Positions 18,946-28,407 are shown, numbered from the stretch's first letter. The stretch is 64,000 nt of DNA from Tepidibacter hydrothermalis (GCF_029542625.1 NZ_CP120733.1:682001-746000), one strand, 5' to 3'. Numbers and translations are program-made. Notes: generated by a model from the letters alone, not told the origin.

Positions 18946-20298
18946 ATGAACAAAATAAGTTTTGGTTATAATAATGCACTTGACTTTGTAAGACAAGAAG
19001 AAATTGATTTTATGCAGCCTAGTATAAAAATGGCTCATGATTTATTACACAGTAAAAAAGGACCTGGAAATGACTTTTTAGGATGGGTAGACCTTCCTAA
19101 GAATTACGATAAAGAAGAATTTGATAGAATAAAGAAGGCAGCAAATAGAATAAAAGAAAATTCAGATGTATTAATAGTAATAGGAATAGGTGGATCTTAT
19201 TTAGGGGCTAGAGCTGCTATAGAGATGTTAGGTCATTCTTTTAGAAATAACTTAACGAAGAAAGATAGAGAATATCCTGAAATATACTTTATGGGTAATA
19301 ATATAAGCTCTACATATATAATGGATTTGATGGATGTTATAAAGGATAAAGATATATCTGTAAATGTTATATCAAAATCTGGAACTACAACAGAGCCTGC
19401 TATAAGTTTTAGAATAATGAAAGAATACTTAGAAAATAAATATGGAAAAGAAGAAGCTAAAAAGAGAATATTTGCAACAACTGATGCTAAAAAAGGAGCA
19501 TTAAGACAACTTGCACAAAATGAAGGATATGAAACTTTCGTAATTCCAGATGATGTTGGTGGGCGTTTTTCTGTATTAACAGCAGTAGGACTTTTACCAA
19601 TAGCTACAGCTGGAATTAATATAGACGAAATCATGAAAGGTGCAAATGAGGCTAGTGTTGACTATGACAATGAAAACTTAGCAGATAATAATTGCTACCA
19701 ATATGCTGCTGTTAGAAATGTTCTTCACAGAAAAGGAAAAAATATAGAGCTTATGGTAAATTATGAACCAGCACTTCACTTTATTGGTGAATGGTGGAAG
19801 CAGCTTTATGGAGAAAGTGAAGGAAAAGATCAAAAGGGTATATTCCCAGCTTCAGTTGACTTTTCAACTGACCTACATTCTATGGGACAATATGTACAAG
19901 ATGGAAGACGAGATTTATTTGAGACAGTATTTAATGTAGAAACTCCAAAAAGAGAAGCTACTATAAAAGAAGATGATAAGGATTTAGATGGACTTAATTA
20001 CTTATCAGGAAAGACTATAGATTTTGTAAATAAGAAGGCTTTTGAAGGAACTGTACTTGCTCATGTTGATGGAAATGTTCCTAACTTAGTGATAAACATA
20101 CCTAAGCTTGATGAGTACAACTATGGATACTTAGTATACTTCTTTGAGAAAGCTTGTGCTGTAAGTGGATATATATTAGGTGTTAATCCTTTTGATCAGC
20201 CAGGAGTTGAAGCTTATAAAAGAAACATGTTTGCACTTTTAGGAAAGCCTGGATATGAAAAAGAAAAAGAAGAATTAGAAAAAAGATTAAATAAATAG
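18946..20298 (+). CDS. pgi: Glucose-6-phosphate isomerase
   Basis: A 450-residue enzyme that interconverts glucose 6-phosphate and fructose 6-phosphate in glycolysis. It carries [13 protein letters not shown] for phosphate binding, [28 protein letters not shown] (signature 1) and a C-terminal [10 protein letters not shown] with the substrate-binding Lys. The length is typical of the short firmicute form. GAAGGGAG ribosome site. No terminator is visible before the IS3 element that begins 12 bp after the stop, so the insertion probably lies where the natural 3' end was. Confidence 0.97.
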   Translation: MNKISFGYNNALDFVRQEEIDFMQPSIKMAHDLLHSKKGPGNDFLGWVDLPKNYDKEEFDRIKKAANRIKENSDVLIVIGIGGSYLGARAAIEMLGHSFRNNLTKKDREYPEIYFMGNNISSTYIMDLMDVIKDKDISVNVISKSGTTTEPAISFRIMKEYLENKYGKEEAKKRIFATTDAKKGALRQLAQNEGYETFVIPDDVGGRFSVLTAVGLLPIATAGINIDEIMKGANEASVDYDNENLADNNCYQYAAVRNVLHRKGKNIELMVNYEPALHFIGEWWKQLYGESEGKDQKGIFPASVDFSTDLHSMGQYVQDGRRDLFETVFNVETPKREATIKEDDKDLDGLNYLSGKTIDFVNKKAFEGTVLAHVDGNVPNLVINIPKLDEYNYGYLVYFFEKACAVSGYILGVNPFDQPGVEAYKRNMFALLGKPGYEKEKEELEKRLNK

Positions 20299-20310
20299 AA
20301 ATATATTTTT

Positions 20311-21820
20311 AAAATAAAAGGTGTAATATTAATTAAAATGGACCCTTTGTCAAGGACATTATAAAAAAAGGGTTAAGCTGCATTCAAAAGATGATTTCTA
20401 AATTGTTTAGGAGTCATCTTTTTTAATCCCCATTGACATCTATAATTATTATAGTAATCCATGTAATTATCAACTTTATTAATTACTTCTTCAAGTGTAG
20501 AACATGTTTTGAAATCTACTTCATCCTTCATATGACCAAAGAAGGATTCTTGAGGTGCATTATCCCAGCAGTTACCACGTCTAGACATGGATTGTCCTAG
20601 ATTATGGCTTTTTAGTAATTTTTGGAATTTAGGGCTTGTATAGTGGACCCCTTGGTCAGAATGGATAAAAGCTTCATCATGTAAATCAGCTTTATGTGTA
20701 TTAACTAATTTTTTAATTGTAATTGTAGCTATATCTAAAGTAATTCGATCAGATACATGATATGCTAGAATATCGTTACTAGAGCTATCTTTGATAGCTG
20801 ATAAATATGCCATTTTATTTATCCCGTAAGGGATGTATGTGATATCAGTAAGTAGCACCTTGCCAGGAATACCCTGTTTGAAATTTCTCTGTAGCAGATT
20901 AGGTACTACTCTATGTTCTTTTGTCGCTTTGGCTATTCTTCTATACGGATTGGCTTTTCTTATAGGACATACTATACTGTATTTTCGCATAATCCTTTGG
21001 ATTTTTTTTCTACTGTATATAATACCAAACTCATTTTCTAGTGTCATTTTAATTGATCTAGAACCTTTCTTATAACCTCTATAATTATAAGCCTTTAATA
21101 TAATATCTCTAGCTTTTAAATCTTCATTCTCCCTTATAGTTCTAGAAGGTGCTGTCTTTAAATAATGATAATAACCTGAACGTGAAACCCCTAAAATTGA
21201 GCAGCAATAAGAAACTGTGCCTGAATAATCTTTTTTAGACACAGTCTTTAAAATTAACTCATATACTTCATTATTTGTTAGATTTACGCAGTTGTTTACC
21301 AGCCTCCTTTCTGTCACGTCGAGCTTTTTTAGCAATTCTAATTGTTCCTCAAGCAGTTTTATTTTAGCTTCTTGTTTGCTAATAATATCGTCCTTTGAAA
21401 CTGGAGCATTACTTGGTCTGCCTGAATTCACTCTTCTAGTATCACTTAATCCTATAATTCCATCTTTCTTGTACGCTTTTATCCATCTGGCTGCCGCCTG
21501 TTCATAGCGCTTGACACCAAGTATTTCAACGTCAAATCCAGCATCAATGAAAATAGTTCGTGGTGTGCTTCCTCTTAAATACTCCTCAATAAACATTATT
21601 TTAAACTCGTCAGAGTATGTTATTGACTTCTCGCTAACGCGCTTTACATAAGGGTTCTTATTTAATCTTTCAATATTGTCTTTTGAAAATGTAATTTTAC
21701 TCATACTAAAGGCCTCCATATTCAATGATAATTATACACAAAAAAGTACCTATAAACTAGACACTCTTTTTTATGTGTCCAATCTATAGGTACCATTTTA
21801 AATATTACACCTTTTATTTT
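20311..21820. mobile_element. IS3-family insertion sequence
   Basis: About 1.5 kb. The left end AAAATAAAAGGTGTAATATT is repeated exactly, inverted, at 21801-21820; beyond it the inner ends continue to match with a short gap (TAAAATGG). The true ends may be the TG at 20322 and CA at 21809, as expected for IS3, with the flanking AAAATAAAAGG being shared context. No target duplication can be called because the flanks are A/T homopolymers. The transposase lies on the minus strand. Confidence 0.85.
20373..21704 (-). CDS. IS3-family transposase, single fused ORF
   Basis: A 443-residue transposase. Residues about 1-130 carry an N-terminal helix-turn-helix (SDEFKIMFIEEYLRGSTPRT) and a Leu-rich coiled coil, equivalent to OrfA; the rest is OrfB with HTH_21 and an rve integrase core. 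The DDE residues are visible: LLTDITYIPYG, IHSDQGVHYTS and PQESFFGHMKDE. Most IS3 elements need a programmed frameshift to fuse the two parts; here they are one frame. I start at 21704, where GGAGG lies eight bases upstream, not at the earlier in-frame ATG at 21725. The frame is intact, so the element may be active. Confidence 0.93.
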   Translation of the reverse strand: MSKITFSKDNIERLNKNPYVKRVSEKSITYSDEFKIMFIEEYLRGSTPRTIFIDAGFDVEILGVKRYEQAAARWIKAYKKDGIIGLSDTRRVNSGRPSNAPVSKDDIISKQEAKIKLLEEQLELLKKLDVTERRLVNNCVNLTNNEVYELILKTVSKKDYSGTVSYCCSILGVSRSGYYHYLKTAPSRTIRENEDLKARDIILKAYNYRGYKKGSRSIKMTLENEFGIIYSRKKIQRIMRKYSIVCPIRKANPYRRIAKATKEHRVVPNLLQRNFKQGIPGKVLLTDITYIPYGINKMAYLSAIKDSSSNDILAYHVSDRITLDIATITIKKLVNTHKADLHDEAFIHSDQGVHYTSPKFQKLLKSHNLGQSMSRRGNCWDNAPQESFFGHMKDEVDFKTCSTLEEVINKVDNYMDYYNNYRCQWGLKKMTPKQFRNHLLNAA

Positions 21821-21946
21821 TTTTGAACAATCTCAAACTTTTATAAAAAATTGAAATAATATGTAGATTAAAGTATAATTATGTATTAATAATACATAAT
21901 TATACTTTAATAATCCATGTTTATACATAGTAAAAGGGGGAGTAAT

Positions 21947-23416
21947 ATGAGAAAATTTGAAAGCCAAGTTCAGGTAATAAAACATGACATACTAAAAGAA
22001 GTAGCAACACTTGCTATGGAAGGAAATTTAGAGAAAGAATATAAAACTATTCCAAAAAAAATAGCTCCAGGACCTAAAGCAATAACCAGGTGCTGTGTTT
22101 ATAAAGAGAGAGAAATAGTAAAAGAAAGAGTAAAACTTGCAATGGGTGGAAATAAGAAAAATAAAAATATTATTGAAGTTATAAGTAGTGCGTGTGATGC
22201 ATGTCCTGTAAATAGATTTACAGTTACTGAATCGTGTAGAGGGTGTCTTGCTCACAAATGTTCAGATGTATGTCCTGTAGGGGCTATTTATCATGTTGAA
22301 CATAGAGCGTATATAGATAACAATAAGTGTATTGAGTGTGGAAAATGTAAGAATGCATGTCCTTATAATGCAATTTCGGATGTAATGAGACCTTGTAGAA
22401 GGTCTTGTGGTGCTAATGCATTATCTATTGATGAAAATAAAAAAGCAGTTATTGATAACGATAAATGTATACAGTGTGGTGCATGTATTTACAAATGCCC
22501 TTTTGGAGCGATAATGGATAAGTCATTTATAGTAGATGTTATTAATTTACTAAAAAAATCAAAAGAAGAAAATATAAATGTGTATGCTGTTGTTGCACCA
22601 GCTATTGCAAGTCAATTTAAAGGTGTTGGAATTGGGAAAGTATTTAATTCAATAAAAAAATTAGGTTTTGATTATGTTGTAGAAGCAGCTCTTGGAGCAG
22701 ACATTATAGCTTTGCATGAAGGAAAAGAATTTACCCATACTATTGATGAAAACGGATTAATGACTAGTTCATGCTGTCCTGCGTTTGTTTCATATATTAC
22801 TAAAAATTATCCAAATGTTGTAGATAAAATTTCGAATTCAGTTTCTCCGATGATTGCAATGTCGAGAATTATAAAAAATGAAGATAGTAATGCTAAGGTG
22901 ATCTTTATAGGACCGTGTACTGCTAAAAAAATGGAAATTATGCAGGAGGACGTAAAGGGAAGTACAGATTATGTTCTTACATTTGAAGAATTAGAGGTTA
23001 TGTTAGATGCTGTTAATATAGATGTTAATGAGAGTGAAGAAAACATTTTAGAAGATGCTTCTTTTTATGGAAGAATATTTGCTAAAACTGGAGGTTTAGT
23101 AGAAGCTGTAAAGCAAGTAATTAAAGAAGGAGAATTAGAGGTTGATTTTAATCCAATAGTTTGTGATGGAATAAAAGAGTGCGATAAAGCTTTAAAAATG
23201 GCTAACATAAATAAATTGAATGCAAACTTTATAGAAGGAATGGCATGTAGTGGAGGTTGCATAGGAGGAGCAGGAGTACTCAACAGAACAGCTAAGGATA
23301 AAATAGAAGTAGAGAAATATGGACAAATTTCTGTAAAAGAGGGAATTAATGATTCTATAAAAAATATAAATATTAGCGAAGTTAATTTAGATAGAGAATT
23401 TAAAAAGTCTTATTAA
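21947..23416 (+). CDS. [FeFe]-hydrogenase-like iron-sulfur protein (group B-like)
   Basis: A 489-residue cytoplasmic iron-sulfur protein. After about 70 residues there is a Cys-rich stretch (SACDACPVN and CRGCLAHKCSDVCPVGAI), then two 4Fe-4S ferredoxin motifs (CIECGKCKNACPYNAI, CIQCGACIYKCPFGAI). The catalytic domain holds three H-cluster motifs: TSSCCPAFVSYI, IGPCTAKKME and EGMACSGGCIGGAG. These fit a monomeric [FeFe]-hydrogenase with group B-type substitutions (Phe for the usual Trp in motif 1, Gly for Met before Pro-Cys in motif 2). Activity may be H2 production or sensing. The start at 21947 follows AAAAGGGGGAG. It is monocistronic with its own terminator. Confidence 0.85.
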   Translation: MRKFESQVQVIKHDILKEVATLAMEGNLEKEYKTIPKKIAPGPKAITRCCVYKEREIVKERVKLAMGGNKKNKNIIEVISSACDACPVNRFTVTESCRGCLAHKCSDVCPVGAIYHVEHRAYIDNNKCIECGKCKNACPYNAISDVMRPCRRSCGANALSIDENKKAVIDNDKCIQCGACIYKCPFGAIMDKSFIVDVINLLKKSKEENINVYAVVAPAIASQFKGVGIGKVFNSIKKLGFDYVVEAALGADIIALHEGKEFTHTIDENGLMTSSCCPAFVSYITKNYPNVVDKISNSVSPMIAMSRIIKNEDSNAKVIFIGPCTAKKMEIMQEDVKGSTDYVLTFEELEVMLDAVNIDVNESEENILEDASFYGRIFAKTGGLVEAVKQVIKEGELEVDFNPIVCDGIKECDKALKMANINKLNANFIEGMACSGGCIGGAGVLNRTAKDKIEVEKYGQISVKEGINDSIKNINISEVNLDREFKKSY

Positions 23417-23452
23417 ATATAAAAGATATAGTACTATAAAATGAGAACACTA

Positions 23453-23508
23453 AAAAGGATACATCCTAAATTGATATTTTAAAATTCAATCTAGGGTGTA
23501 TCTTTTTT
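23453..23508 (+). terminator. Intrinsic terminator after the hydrogenase-like gene
   Basis: A long imperfect stem, AAAGGATACATCCTAAATTG pairing with CAATCTAGGGTGTATCTTT, followed by T6. It also lies 3' of the convergent gene that ends at 23570, but the T-run favours the + strand. Confidence 0.8.
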
Positions 23509-23569
23509 ACATACTAAGGGATTATAAAATTTTTGATACTGCTTTCAAAAAAGTTTACAATTAAAAGTT

Positions 23570-24682
23570 TTAAATATCTAGTAAAGATATAGATAATAAA
23601 TATTGAAGATTATCAAATGAATATACTTCTTCTGTTTGTTCGTTTGCAAAACTTCCATATAAGGGTGAATCTTTACTTGATACTTTAAAGTCATTGCATT
23701 TATTCAATAATTCTTTAGATTTTTCTGGTTCGTCAATCAAATAGAATAATCTAGAGGCAAGTGAATATATAGCTGTAGATTCTATATTAGATTCAGGGCT
23801 TAAATCAAAAGAATAATGGGAGTATAGTTTATTGTTTTTTTTGAATTCCTCGTATATCCAATTTACATCTTTTAAAGATACTAAATCTACTTCTGCTAGA
23901 TGTATTAATGTATATAAATTTTGAGTTAAATCTATATTTTTTTGATTTATGTATTTTTTATTTGAAATATTATATCTGTATTGATAAAAACTTGTATTAG
24001 GTATTTGAGAGTTTAGCACTATATTTTTAGAACTTTCATATATTTTTTCCCATCTCTTATCTAGAGATGATAGTTTTTTTAAGGTGTATAAATCTATATG
24101 TGAAATTGTATTGTATTTGGAATTAGTTTTATTTTTTGTATCGTAAAAATCAAAGCATATATCGTTTTTTGTGTTGTATTTTAACAAACCTTCAGATACT
24201 TTTTTTATTTTTTTAGAGTAATATTTATCGTCCCATTTTTCATCAGCAAGAATTAATGCTTTTAATATTCTCAAATCATTTACTAAACAGTTAGAGTTAT
24301 CTTTAAATTCAAGTTCTCTTATTCTCCAAGAAAATGTAGAATTTTTTAGAGATAAATTTTTGATAGTAAATTTTAAAGCTTTATCGAAATTGGGTTTATC
24401 ATCTTTATTCAAAAAATATAATAGTAAAAGTCCTTGTGATTCTGAAAGTATATCTTTACCAGTAGCCTTATCTATATTTATGTCTTTTGAATCTAAGTAA
24501 TTTGTATATATTCCAAGTTTTGAGTTTGACATATTGTTTAGTATAAAGTTTAGAGTGTTATATTCGCTGTATGATGTTTTTATAGGCATATTAGAAACAT
24601 TTATAGAATTATCTATTGATTTAAAATTTGTAAGAAACAGTAATGTAAAACAAAGTAAAGTTATAAATAATAATTTTTTCAT
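23570..24682 (-). CDS. Secreted glycosyl hydrolase family 8-like protein
   Basis: A 370-residue protein with an N-terminal signal peptide or anchor (MKKLLFITLLCFTLLFLTNF) and no lipobox Cys. The segment DILSESQGLLLLYFLNKDDK near residue 78 resembles the SEGQSYGLM-type motif of GH8-like (alpha/alpha)6-barrel enzymes, with Glu as the candidate general acid, and the rest shows repeating helices typical of six-hairpin glycosidases. The substrate is unknown; some members act on biofilm or cell-wall glycans. The ribosome site is GGGGG on the minus strand. It faces away from nagB across a 381-bp gap that contains repeat A copies. Confidence 0.6.
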   Translation of the reverse strand: MKKLLFITLLCFTLLFLTNFKSIDNSINVSNMPIKTSYSEYNTLNFILNNMSNSKLGIYTNYLDSKDINIDKATGKDILSESQGLLLLYFLNKDDKPNFDKALKFTIKNLSLKNSTFSWRIRELEFKDNSNCLVNDLRILKALILADEKWDDKYYSKKIKKVSEGLLKYNTKNDICFDFYDTKNKTNSKYNTISHIDLYTLKKLSSLDKRWEKIYESSKNIVLNSQIPNTSFYQYRYNISNKKYINQKNIDLTQNLYTLIHLAEVDLVSLKDVNWIYEEFKKNNKLYSHYSFDLSPESNIESTAIYSLASRLFYLIDEPEKSKELLNKCNDFKVSSKDSPLYGSFANEQTEEVYSFDNLQYLLSISLLDI

Positions 24683-24843
24683 AAAAAACCCCCATCTAAA
24701 AATAGTATATATAAACTAGTCTGGGTTTTTTTTGAAGAAAATATGCATCATATTAATTTAATATTTCTGTTTGAGGTTCTTTATTTTTCATATAAAACAA
24801 TCAGATTACAGCCGATCTTTCTAAGAAAATACGATTTTATCTT

Positions 24844-25035
24844 AAAGTGAAACTTAATTCAGAAATTGTAGAATTATTATCTCCAGCATTAATAGGAATG
24901 ACATAGAACTCTTAGCTTTTGGATAAAATAGTAAGTATAAAAAGGGTATAATCAATAATATTAGATAAAAAATTAGAAATAATAAAGTGAAACTTAATTC
25001 AAATTGAGTTTTAGAGCTTTTAGCTTTTGGATAAA
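24844..25035 (+). repeat. Repeat family A, two tandem shortened copies
   Basis: Copy one (24844-24927) and copy two (24984-25035) both begin AAAGTGAAACTTAATTCA and end TTAGCTTTTGGATAAA, the two ends of the full element at 32401. Both are shortened in the middle and lie head-to-tail, in the sense direction, directly upstream of nagB. A TATAAT-like box lies between them at about 24948. The rest of this 381-bp gap (24683-24843) shows nothing I can name. Confidence 0.7.
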
Positions 25036-25063
25036 TAGAGATACTTTATATGAGGTGATATAG

Positions 25064-25819
25064 ATGAAAATTATATGTGTTAATGATTACGATGATATGA
25101 GCAAAAAATCTGCTGATATAGTTGTAAGTCAAATAATACTAAATCCAGAAAGTGTGTTAGGACTAGCTACTGGGTCAACTCCAATAGGTATGTATAAGCA
25201 GCTTGTGAAAGCTTATGAAGATGGACATATAGATTTTGAAAAAATAACTACATTTAATTTAGATGAATATTTTAATATAGATAAAACAAATAAACAAAGT
25301 TATTATTACTATATGAAAAAAAATTTATTTGAAAAGGTAAATATAAATATGGAAAATATCAATATACCAAATGGTATGGCTGATAATATAGATGAAGAAT
25401 GCCTAGAATATGAAAAAAAGATAAGAGATAAAGGTGGAGTAGATATTCAAGTATTAGGGATAGGAAGGAATGGACATATAGGTTTTAACGAACCAGATAT
25501 TAAATTCGAGGCATTAACTCATATGGTAAAGTTAGATGAACAAACTATAAAAGACAACTCCAGATTTTTTGATTCAATAGATGAAGTTCCAACAACAGCT
25601 ATAAGCATGGGAATTAAGACTATTATGAGAGCTAAAAAAATAGTACTATTAGCTAGTGGAAAAGAAAAAGCAGAATGTATATATGAAGCAATATACGGTA
25701 ATATAACACCTAATCTGCCAGCATCTGTACTTCAGCTTCATCCAGATGTTATATTTGTAATAGATAAACAAGCAGGTTCAAAATTAAATTTAGAAGAAAT
25801 AGATAAGCAGTATTTATAA
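25064..25819 (+). CDS. nagB: Glucosamine-6-phosphate deaminase
   Basis: A 251-residue enzyme that converts glucosamine 6-phosphate to fructose 6-phosphate plus ammonia, feeding amino sugars into glycolysis. It shows LGLATGSTPIGMYKQL for phosphate binding, TTFNLDEYF and LGIGRNGHIGFNEP, the family signature with the catalytic His; length is typical of the short firmicute form. No nagA or nag regulator is nearby. GAGGTGATATAG ribosome region; two repeat A copies lie just upstream and probably in its leader. Confidence 0.96.
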   Translation: MKIICVNDYDDMSKKSADIVVSQIILNPESVLGLATGSTPIGMYKQLVKAYEDGHIDFEKITTFNLDEYFNIDKTNKQSYYYYMKKNLFEKVNINMENINIPNGMADNIDEECLEYEKKIRDKGGVDIQVLGIGRNGHIGFNEPDIKFEALTHMVKLDEQTIKDNSRFFDSIDEVPTTAISMGIKTIMRAKKIVLLASGKEKAECIYEAIYGNITPNLPASVLQLHPDVIFVIDKQAGSKLNLEEIDKQYL

Positions 25820-25848
25820 TGATATTTTGGGAAAATATAGAATTAATG

Positions 25849-25900
25849 TAATAGCCTATGCAATTTAAGTTTAAATAAATTGCATAGGCTATTATATTTA
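25849..25900. terminator. Strong terminator hairpin after nagB
   Basis: Perfect 19-bp stem (TAATAGCCTATGCAATTTA and its complement at 25876-25894) with an 8-nt loop, followed by TATTTAATTTT. Confidence 0.82.
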
Positions 25901-25979
25901 ATTTTAAAAAAATTTCCACAAAATACCTTAATGGTGTTATAATCATAATGCATAAATATATAATTTGAGGCGGGGTAAT

Positions 25980-26918
25980 ATGGACACTATAACAAAAAAT
26001 AAGAAAAAAGGGTTTATACTAGTCATTATAGCAGCTGTATTTTGGGGGTATATGGGTGTTCCCACTAGAAACTTAGGAAATTTAAATTTTGATCCATTTG
26101 CTATTTCTTTTTTTAGAACAACAATTGCTGCAATATTCTATTTTGGATATTGTTTAAAGAAAAAACCAAATAGTTTAAAGGTTGATTCAAATGGAATAAT
26201 ATTTTTTATAATTTATGGAATATTTGCATTTGCATTAACATTCATATCGTACAATATATCCATAAACTATGTTTCTGTATCTATAGCCACTGTACTGATG
26301 TTTACATGTCCCATTTGGGTAGTAATTTTATCTCATTTTTTATTTAAGGAAGATATAAATAAAAACAAAGTAGTAGCGATAATATTAAACTTATTTGGAT
26401 GTTTTATGATATCAAAGGGATATGAATTTGGTAACTTTTCACTTAGTTTAAAAGGAGTAGTATTTGGGCTTATATCTGGATTTACATTTGCACTTCAAGG
26501 AATACTTGTTAAAGTAGTTGGTGAAAAATACGATAAAGATTGTTTATTATCATATTCATTTTTATTTGCAAGTTTATTTTTAATACTTTTTGTTGATTTT
26601 AAAAATACTGTAAATATATTTAAAAATTCAAATGATATGTATTTTATAATAAAAAATATTATAGTAATAGGGATATTTAATACTATAATAGCTAATGGAT
26701 CTTATGTGAAGGCAGTTGAGTACGTTGAGGCAAGCGTTTGCAGCATAATAGTATCATTAGAATTGGTTGTGGCTGCAATTGTAGCATACTTTGTATTTAA
26801 TGAAGGACTTGAAATTCCTCAGACAATAGGTATGGTTATGGTTATAGGGTCTATAGTTATACTTAATATGAAGAAAAAACAAAAGATAGATGAAGAAGTG
26901 GATATTTCAGAAACATAA
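25980..26918 (+). CDS. EamA/DMT-family transporter
   Basis: A 312-residue membrane protein with about ten hydrophobic helices in two repeats, each an EamA domain. The N-terminal repeat starts GFILVIIAAVFWGYMGVPTR and the C-terminal repeat has VEYVEASVCSIIVSLELVVA, both characteristic of drug/metabolite transporters. The substrate cannot be read from the sequence. The ATG at 25980 follows GAGGCGGGG; the frame is open to a TTG at 25965 that would overlap that ribosome site. A family D palindrome lies 54 bp downstream and may end the transcript. Confidence 0.9.
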   Translation: MDTITKNKKKGFILVIIAAVFWGYMGVPTRNLGNLNFDPFAISFFRTTIAAIFYFGYCLKKKPNSLKVDSNGIIFFIIYGIFAFALTFISYNISINYVSVSIATVLMFTCPIWVVILSHFLFKEDINKNKVVAIILNLFGCFMISKGYEFGNFSLSLKGVVFGLISGFTFALQGILVKVVGEKYDKDCLLSYSFLFASLFLILFVDFKNTVNIFKNSNDMYFIIKNIIVIGIFNTIIANGSYVKAVEYVEASVCSIIVSLELVVAAIVAYFVFNEGLEIPQTIGMVMVIGSIVILNMKKKQKIDEEVDISET

Positions 26919-26972
26919 TTTATAGAGATTAGTTATTGAATAAAAAGTAAGGAAGTACATATGCTTAATCCT

Positions 26973-27173
26973 AAAACAAAGGGTATCAAAATACCGCTTA
27001 TGTATTAAATATATTTAATAAAACTAAGTATTACATCTTATTGAATATCCTAAAAGTTCTAAACTCCCGTTGGTCAAACAACCAACTTTCTTAACGGATA
27101 TTCAACCAATGTAATACGAGTTTTATACAAATATATTTAAATCATTCGCTAATATTTTAATACCCTTTGTTTT
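26973..27173 (+). repeat. Family D 201-bp palindromic element, copy 1
   Basis: The outermost stem pairs AAAACAAAGGGTAT with ATACCCTTTGTTTT exactly. Inner stems include TATTACAT/ATGTAATA and TTGAATATCC/GGATATTCAA. A conserved unpaired strand ACCGCTTATG on the left faces ATCATTCGCTAA on the right. The apex holds CCCGTTGGTCAAACAACCAAC. It lies downstream of the EamA gene. The remaining 27174-27357 contains a short hydrophobic reading frame without a ribosome site. Confidence 0.85.
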
Positions 27174-27357
27174 GTAAGTGTAGTTCTTATACTTTTAATG
27201 GGTTTAATAAAGATTTTTTTATTTTACATTGGGCTACAACTATGTTTGATGATAGTAACTAAACCTAAAAAATATGGCTATGAAAATGTTAAGGAATCTT
27301 ATATATATAGTATGAGTTGTATTTTTATAGGCATATTTTTTGATTATCCAAATAAAA

Positions 27358-28407
27358 TCACTTTGCTATACCACCCCTAAATACAAACTTTAAAAAAGCA
27401 CAGATTATTATCAAAAAACTTATATATCCAAATAAAGGGTATAGAATCATTATCAAATTTGAAAATCCGAATTTAGCTAAGAATATTGATATTAAACAAA
27501 ATAAAAAGCATAGTTTTTTTTGCCCTATATTAAACATAGGTTTTATTCTAGTTAGAATTCCAAATCCATTCCCTATTGCAGTTGTAAACATTGCAAACCA
27601 AAGTATTATAGAATATAAATATTTTCCCCTGTAATCTGAATAACTTGATATATTTAACATTGGAAGTTCTAAGGTAGATACATCATTGTAAAGTATAAGT
27701 GATGGTGTTAGTATGAATAAAGCTAGTATTCCAAGGAATAATCCACCAAGCAAACCTCCTTTGATAGCAGTTTGTTTACTATCAACTAAAGAACCGACGG
27801 ATGTTAGTATTACTAAAGCGGGTATCATATTGTATCCAACGTAAGTAACAGATGATATTATGAATTTGTAATTAGGATTTGGGTTAATAGCACTTAAGGA
27901 ACTTAGGTTTATACCTTCATGTAAAATAACACTAGATCCTATATATACTATTGCAATTAACAAGAACGGAACTACGATAGTGTTCACGGTTGATAAACCT
28001 TTTATGCTGAATATAAATGTTATAAATGTAGCTATTGCCATAAATAGAATACCTATATTAGGATCTATATTGTATTGCTCATAAAATATAGCACCACTTC
28101 CTGCCAGCATTATACAATAACCAGCTATTAAAAATAGTATGATTAAAAAATCTATTACCTTACTTATACTTTTTCCAAATATTCTTTCTAACAGCTTGTT
28201 GTAAGTTGAGATATTATTTGTATGAGCAGTTACTAGGATTATACTTCCTATTAAACAGAATAAAGTTGTTGCGATTATTATACCTATTAGACCATTTACT
28301 CCAAACTTTCCGAAAAAGTTCATAATTTCTTGCCCAGAAGCAAAACCTGCACCTATTATCGTACCTACATAAATGCTTGCTATTTTGATATATGAGTTAT
28401 TTTTCAT
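27358..28407 (-). CDS. YkvI-family membrane protein (putative APC-fold transporter)
   Basis: A 349-residue integral membrane protein with about ten helices. The N-terminus YVGTIIGAGFASGQEIMNFF is the hallmark of YkvI-type proteins, a branch of the LeuT/APC transporter fold with the broken first helix at GAGFASGQE. The length fits the family. The substrate is unknown. It is on the minus strand with an AGGAGGAAT ribosome region, convergent with the EamA gene. Repeat B copy 1 and repeat A copy 4 lie in its upstream region. Confidence 0.8.
   Translation of the reverse strand: MKNNSYIKIASIYVGTIIGAGFASGQEIMNFFGKFGVNGLIGIIIATTLFCLIGSIILVTAHTNNISTYNKLLERIFGKSISKVIDFLIILFLIAGYCIMLAGSGAIFYEQYNIDPNIGILFMAIATFITFIFSIKGLSTVNTIVVPFLLIAIVYIGSSVILHEGINLSSLSAINPNPNYKFIISSVTYVGYNMIPALVILTSVGSLVDSKQTAIKGGLLGGLFLGILALFILTPSLILYNDVSTLELPMLNISSYSDYRGKYLYSIILWFAMFTTAIGNGFGILTRIKPMFNIGQKKLCFLFCLISIFLAKFGFSNLIMILYPLFGYISFLIIICAFLKFVFRGGIAK

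Noticed and set aside
20311-21820. Target-site duplication of the IS3 element
   Set aside because: The flanks are A/T homopolymers, and the sequence next to the TG/CA ends is part of the inverted match, so no duplication can be assigned.
24683-25063. Possible glmS-type or other riboswitch before nagB
   Set aside because: No conserved ribozyme or aptamer core is present; the structure is explained by two repeat A copies.
26973-27000. ACCGCT in family D looks like the T-box motif
   Set aside because: There is no T-box specifier loop or GGTGGNACCGCG block, the element lies downstream of genes, and it is a palindrome.
27198-27380. A 60-codon + strand hydrophobic frame just after family D copy 1
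   Set aside because: It has no ribosome site, overlaps the end of the YkvI-like gene, and shows no recognisable family. It could be a gene remnant but cannot be supported.
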